Of a DNA stretch of 42,864 bases, positions 41,775-42,864 are shown piece after piece. Numbering within the stretch: position 1 is the first letter of the stretch; every line of letters begins with the position of its first letter. Source of the stretch: Anaerococcus hydrogenalis DSM 7454 (GTDB lineage Bacteria; Bacillota; Clostridia; Tissierellales; Peptoniphilaceae); contig NZ_ABXA01000024.1 of the NCBI RefSeq assembly GCF_000173355.1, forward strand, positions 1 through 42,864, given 5' to 3'. The notes beneath the pieces were generated by a model. It did not search any database. It saw only the letters and a program-made list of their open reading frames with translations, and was not told the origin of the DNA. The translations under genes were made by a program, and so were the position numbers.

Positions 41775-42293
41775 TTTTTCTCCTTATCTTACTTGTTATT
41801 TTAAATTTAATATAATTGGTTTTTATTTTTTATCTCTTACCCTATTATTATATGAATTTTTATATAAACAACAATAAAAATCCCGACTTAGAATACAATA
41901 ATTTTCATTTTGAGTAATCTTAGTTATATAATCAATAATTCTACATTTTTTAACTATTGTCTAAAAACATATATTTACTTTTTCAGAGAGAATCTTTGTT
42001 ACTTATTTTCTAGATTTTTTCCTACTTAATATTTAACATAATTAAATTTAAGAAAATTTATAACTCGAAACATTTAAAATATGAGTATAAATAAAAATCA
42101 AAATTTTTCTTTAATTTCATAGTAAGATATTTAAAGTATCTTGTTGCTGAAAAAAAATAATTTCATTTATTTACTTTTATAGTATTATTTTATTTTTTTG
42201 ACATAAATACAAGGTATTTCGCAAAAGCATCTTCTTTATCACAATTAAAGGTTTGAAGAGATTCCAAAAAAAACTAGAGGCATAACATGAATT
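41775..42293. other. Gene-free AT-rich stretch
   Basis: About 520 bases without a supported ORF on either strand. It holds the presumed promoter region of the ferritin-like gene near its left end and a short near-palindrome AAGATATTTAAAGTATCTT (about 42124-42142). I see no RNA gene or repeat. It separates the core genes from the phage/IS material to the right. Confidence 0.6.
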
Positions 42294-42380
42294 TCATATT
42301 TCTATTTTTTCAGCAGCAGGCTGTCCTTTCCCTCCTGATTTTACTATTCTTCCACCTCTGCATGTTCCGTCTTTAGCAAT
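42294..42380 (-). pseudogene. Possible fragment of a phage terminase small subunit (P27-like N-terminus)
   Basis: Minus strand encodes (I)AKDGTCRGGRIVKSGGKG then QPAAEKIEI and a TGA. The opening AKDGTxRGG...G followed by xxAEKI is like the N-terminus of P27-type terminase small subunits. A strong SD (GGAGGTGAT) is spaced correctly for a start at 42380, but the codon there is ATT, not ATG. The reading stops after 28 codons with no continuation that I can recognise. Probably a decayed prophage remnant beside an insertion element. Confidence 0.4.
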
Positions 42381-42406
42381 AGTATCACCTCCTCGTATAT
42401 TATAGT

Positions 42407-42425
42407 TGTAGTAATAAATACTACA
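42407..42425. repeat. Short inverted repeat near the IS110-type left end
   Basis: TGTAGTA (42407-42413) and TACTACA (42419-42425), 5-base spacer. It may mark the subterminal part of the element or the flanking target. Confidence 0.5.
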
Positions 42426-42434
42426 TTTTGTTCT

Positions 42435-42630
42435 CAATCCCACTTTCTTATGGGATAATAATTGTATAGATAGAGGTCGTAGTTAACCTCCTTGAAGCTA
42501 GTCTTCCTAAATTAGGGTTACGCCTCTTCTTTACGTCTTTATCAGTATGAGCTGGATAGCGCATTTCGTTGCTGTATGTCTAACGAGGTTTGATTGTCGT
42601 AAAGTTCTTGAGGGTCCTTTCTCTATCTAA
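42435..42630 (+). ncRNA. Candidate bridge RNA of the IS110-type element
   Basis: A ~195-base non-coding stretch ending 26 bases before the recombinase ATG. It starts with a hairpin ATCCCA/TGGGAT (42437-42442 and 42451-42456). A long domain follows, closed by a perfect 9-bp stem TAGATAGAG (42467-42475) / CTCTATCTA (42621-42629). Inside are smaller stems such as GAAG/CTTC, CCTAA/TTAGG and CCTC/GAGG, leaving internal loops. IS110-group elements (IS621 type) encode a ~177-base bridge RNA at this position, with a 5' hairpin and two loops that pair with target and donor DNA. Position, size and shape agree; the loop-DNA pairings cannot be checked without the element's other end. Confidence 0.6.
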
Positions 42631-42655
42631 ATTTATATTAAAGCTAGGTGATTTT

Positions 42656-42864
42656 ATGTTTTACATTGGTGTTGATATTGCAAAGAAAACCACGAAGCCT
42701 CAATAATTGATTCTGATGGGAAAATTGTTTCTGAGTCCTTTTCTTTTTCTAATTCTATTAGGGGTTTAGAGAAGTTTCAGAAATTTATTTCCTTCTTTTT
42801 CGATTGATTCTAACAACTGTATTATTGGTATGGAAGCTACTGGCCATTATTGGCTTTCGCTTTA
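42656..42864 (+). pseudogene. IS110-family recombinase (DEDD type), 5' part, two frameshifts
   Basis: Reading across two breaks gives MFYIGVDIAKK-NHEASIIDSDGKIVSES ... FSNSIRGLEKFQKFI ... SIDSNNCIIGMEATGHYWLS. GVDIAK carries the first catalytic aspartate and GMEATGHYW the glutamate of the RuvC-like DEDD site. The first break is at A4 (42686-42689, five expected), the second at T5 (42796-42800, six expected). SD AGGTGA before ATG 42656. The remaining DEDD residues and the C-terminal Tnp domain with its catalytic serine lie beyond the window. Confidence 0.75.

Larger units (their letters stand above)
42407..42864 (+). mobile_element. IS110-family insertion sequence, left part (cut by window end)
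   Basis: Long structured non-coding left end followed by an IS110-type recombinase start at 42656. IS110 elements have no long terminal inverted repeats and no clear boundary can be drawn; the left edge given here is only a guess from the first inverted repeat. Confidence 0.65.

Noticed and set aside
42124-42142. Near-palindrome AAGATATTTAAAGTATCTT in the gene-free stretch
   Set aside because: Short, imperfect and in very AT-rich DNA; not linked to a promoter or gene.
1-42864. CRISPR arrays, tRNA and rRNA genes
   Set aside because: No spaced direct repeats, cloverleaf or rRNA-like sequence was seen on either strand.

Overview
The window is AT-rich, low-GC Gram-positive DNA with strong Shine-Dalgarno sites, sigma-A promoters with 17-base spacers, T-run terminators and Firmicutes riboswitches. 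Gene content (many amino-acid:cation carriers, L-lactate dehydrogenase, glycerol dehydrogenase, isolated thiC, no biosynthetic operons) suggests a peptone/amino-acid-fermenting anaerobic coccus of the Peptoniphilaceae, most like Anaerococcus. That genus call is an inference from gene style, not from a marker gene.

Layout. 1-733: right end of an IS3-family element. 758-3349: zinc/cadmium efflux locus, with an ArsR-type repressor divergent from a free-standing HMA metallochaperone and a CadA/ZntA-like ATPase; two near-identical operators bracket the promoter. 3592-6784: HAD phosphatase, thiC under a TPP riboswitch, ldh. 6887-13329: four amino-acid carriers in a row (AGCS, NhaC-type lysine carrier under a lysine riboswitch, a second AGCS, BrnQ under an isoleucine-type T-box). 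13726-15818: GNAT acetyltransferase and a COG2509-type flavoprotein. 15899-19499: short leader ORF, SD-masking hairpin and a two-gene (heterodimer-type) ABC exporter. 19600-22869: DAACS symporter, a 103-aa unknown and a second NhaC antiporter. 23090-29302: MacB-type ABC pair, MATE pump, PaaI-like thioesterase, glycerol dehydrogenase. 29463-34118: MarR-controlled operon with two unknown membrane proteins, NERD/zinc-finger protein, compatible-solute importer (OpuC type). 34253-37783: YeiH-family transporter, GNAT, MFS exporter with its ArsR-type regulator. 37952-40096: XRE-regulator/small-membrane-protein modules, an SdpI-like protein and an unlisted 57-aa membrane protein. 40316-41774: FUSC/aromatic-acid-exporter-type protein and a ferritin-like protein. 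42294-42864: possible phage terminase fragment, then the left end of an IS110-family element with a structured non-coding leader that fits a bridge RNA.

How it works together: most of the window is membrane transport tuned to nutrient state. Lysine, charged tRNA-Ile and thiamine pyrophosphate are read by cis RNA elements, metals by ArsR, and unknown small molecules by MarR, ArsR and XRE repressors that sit next to their targets and have visible palindromic operators.

A caution for the reader: at least ten apparent one-base indels break otherwise intact genes, nearly all in A/T homopolymers. Either the assembly has homopolymer errors or these genes are truly damaged; affected genes are marked as frameshifted but described as full-length families.
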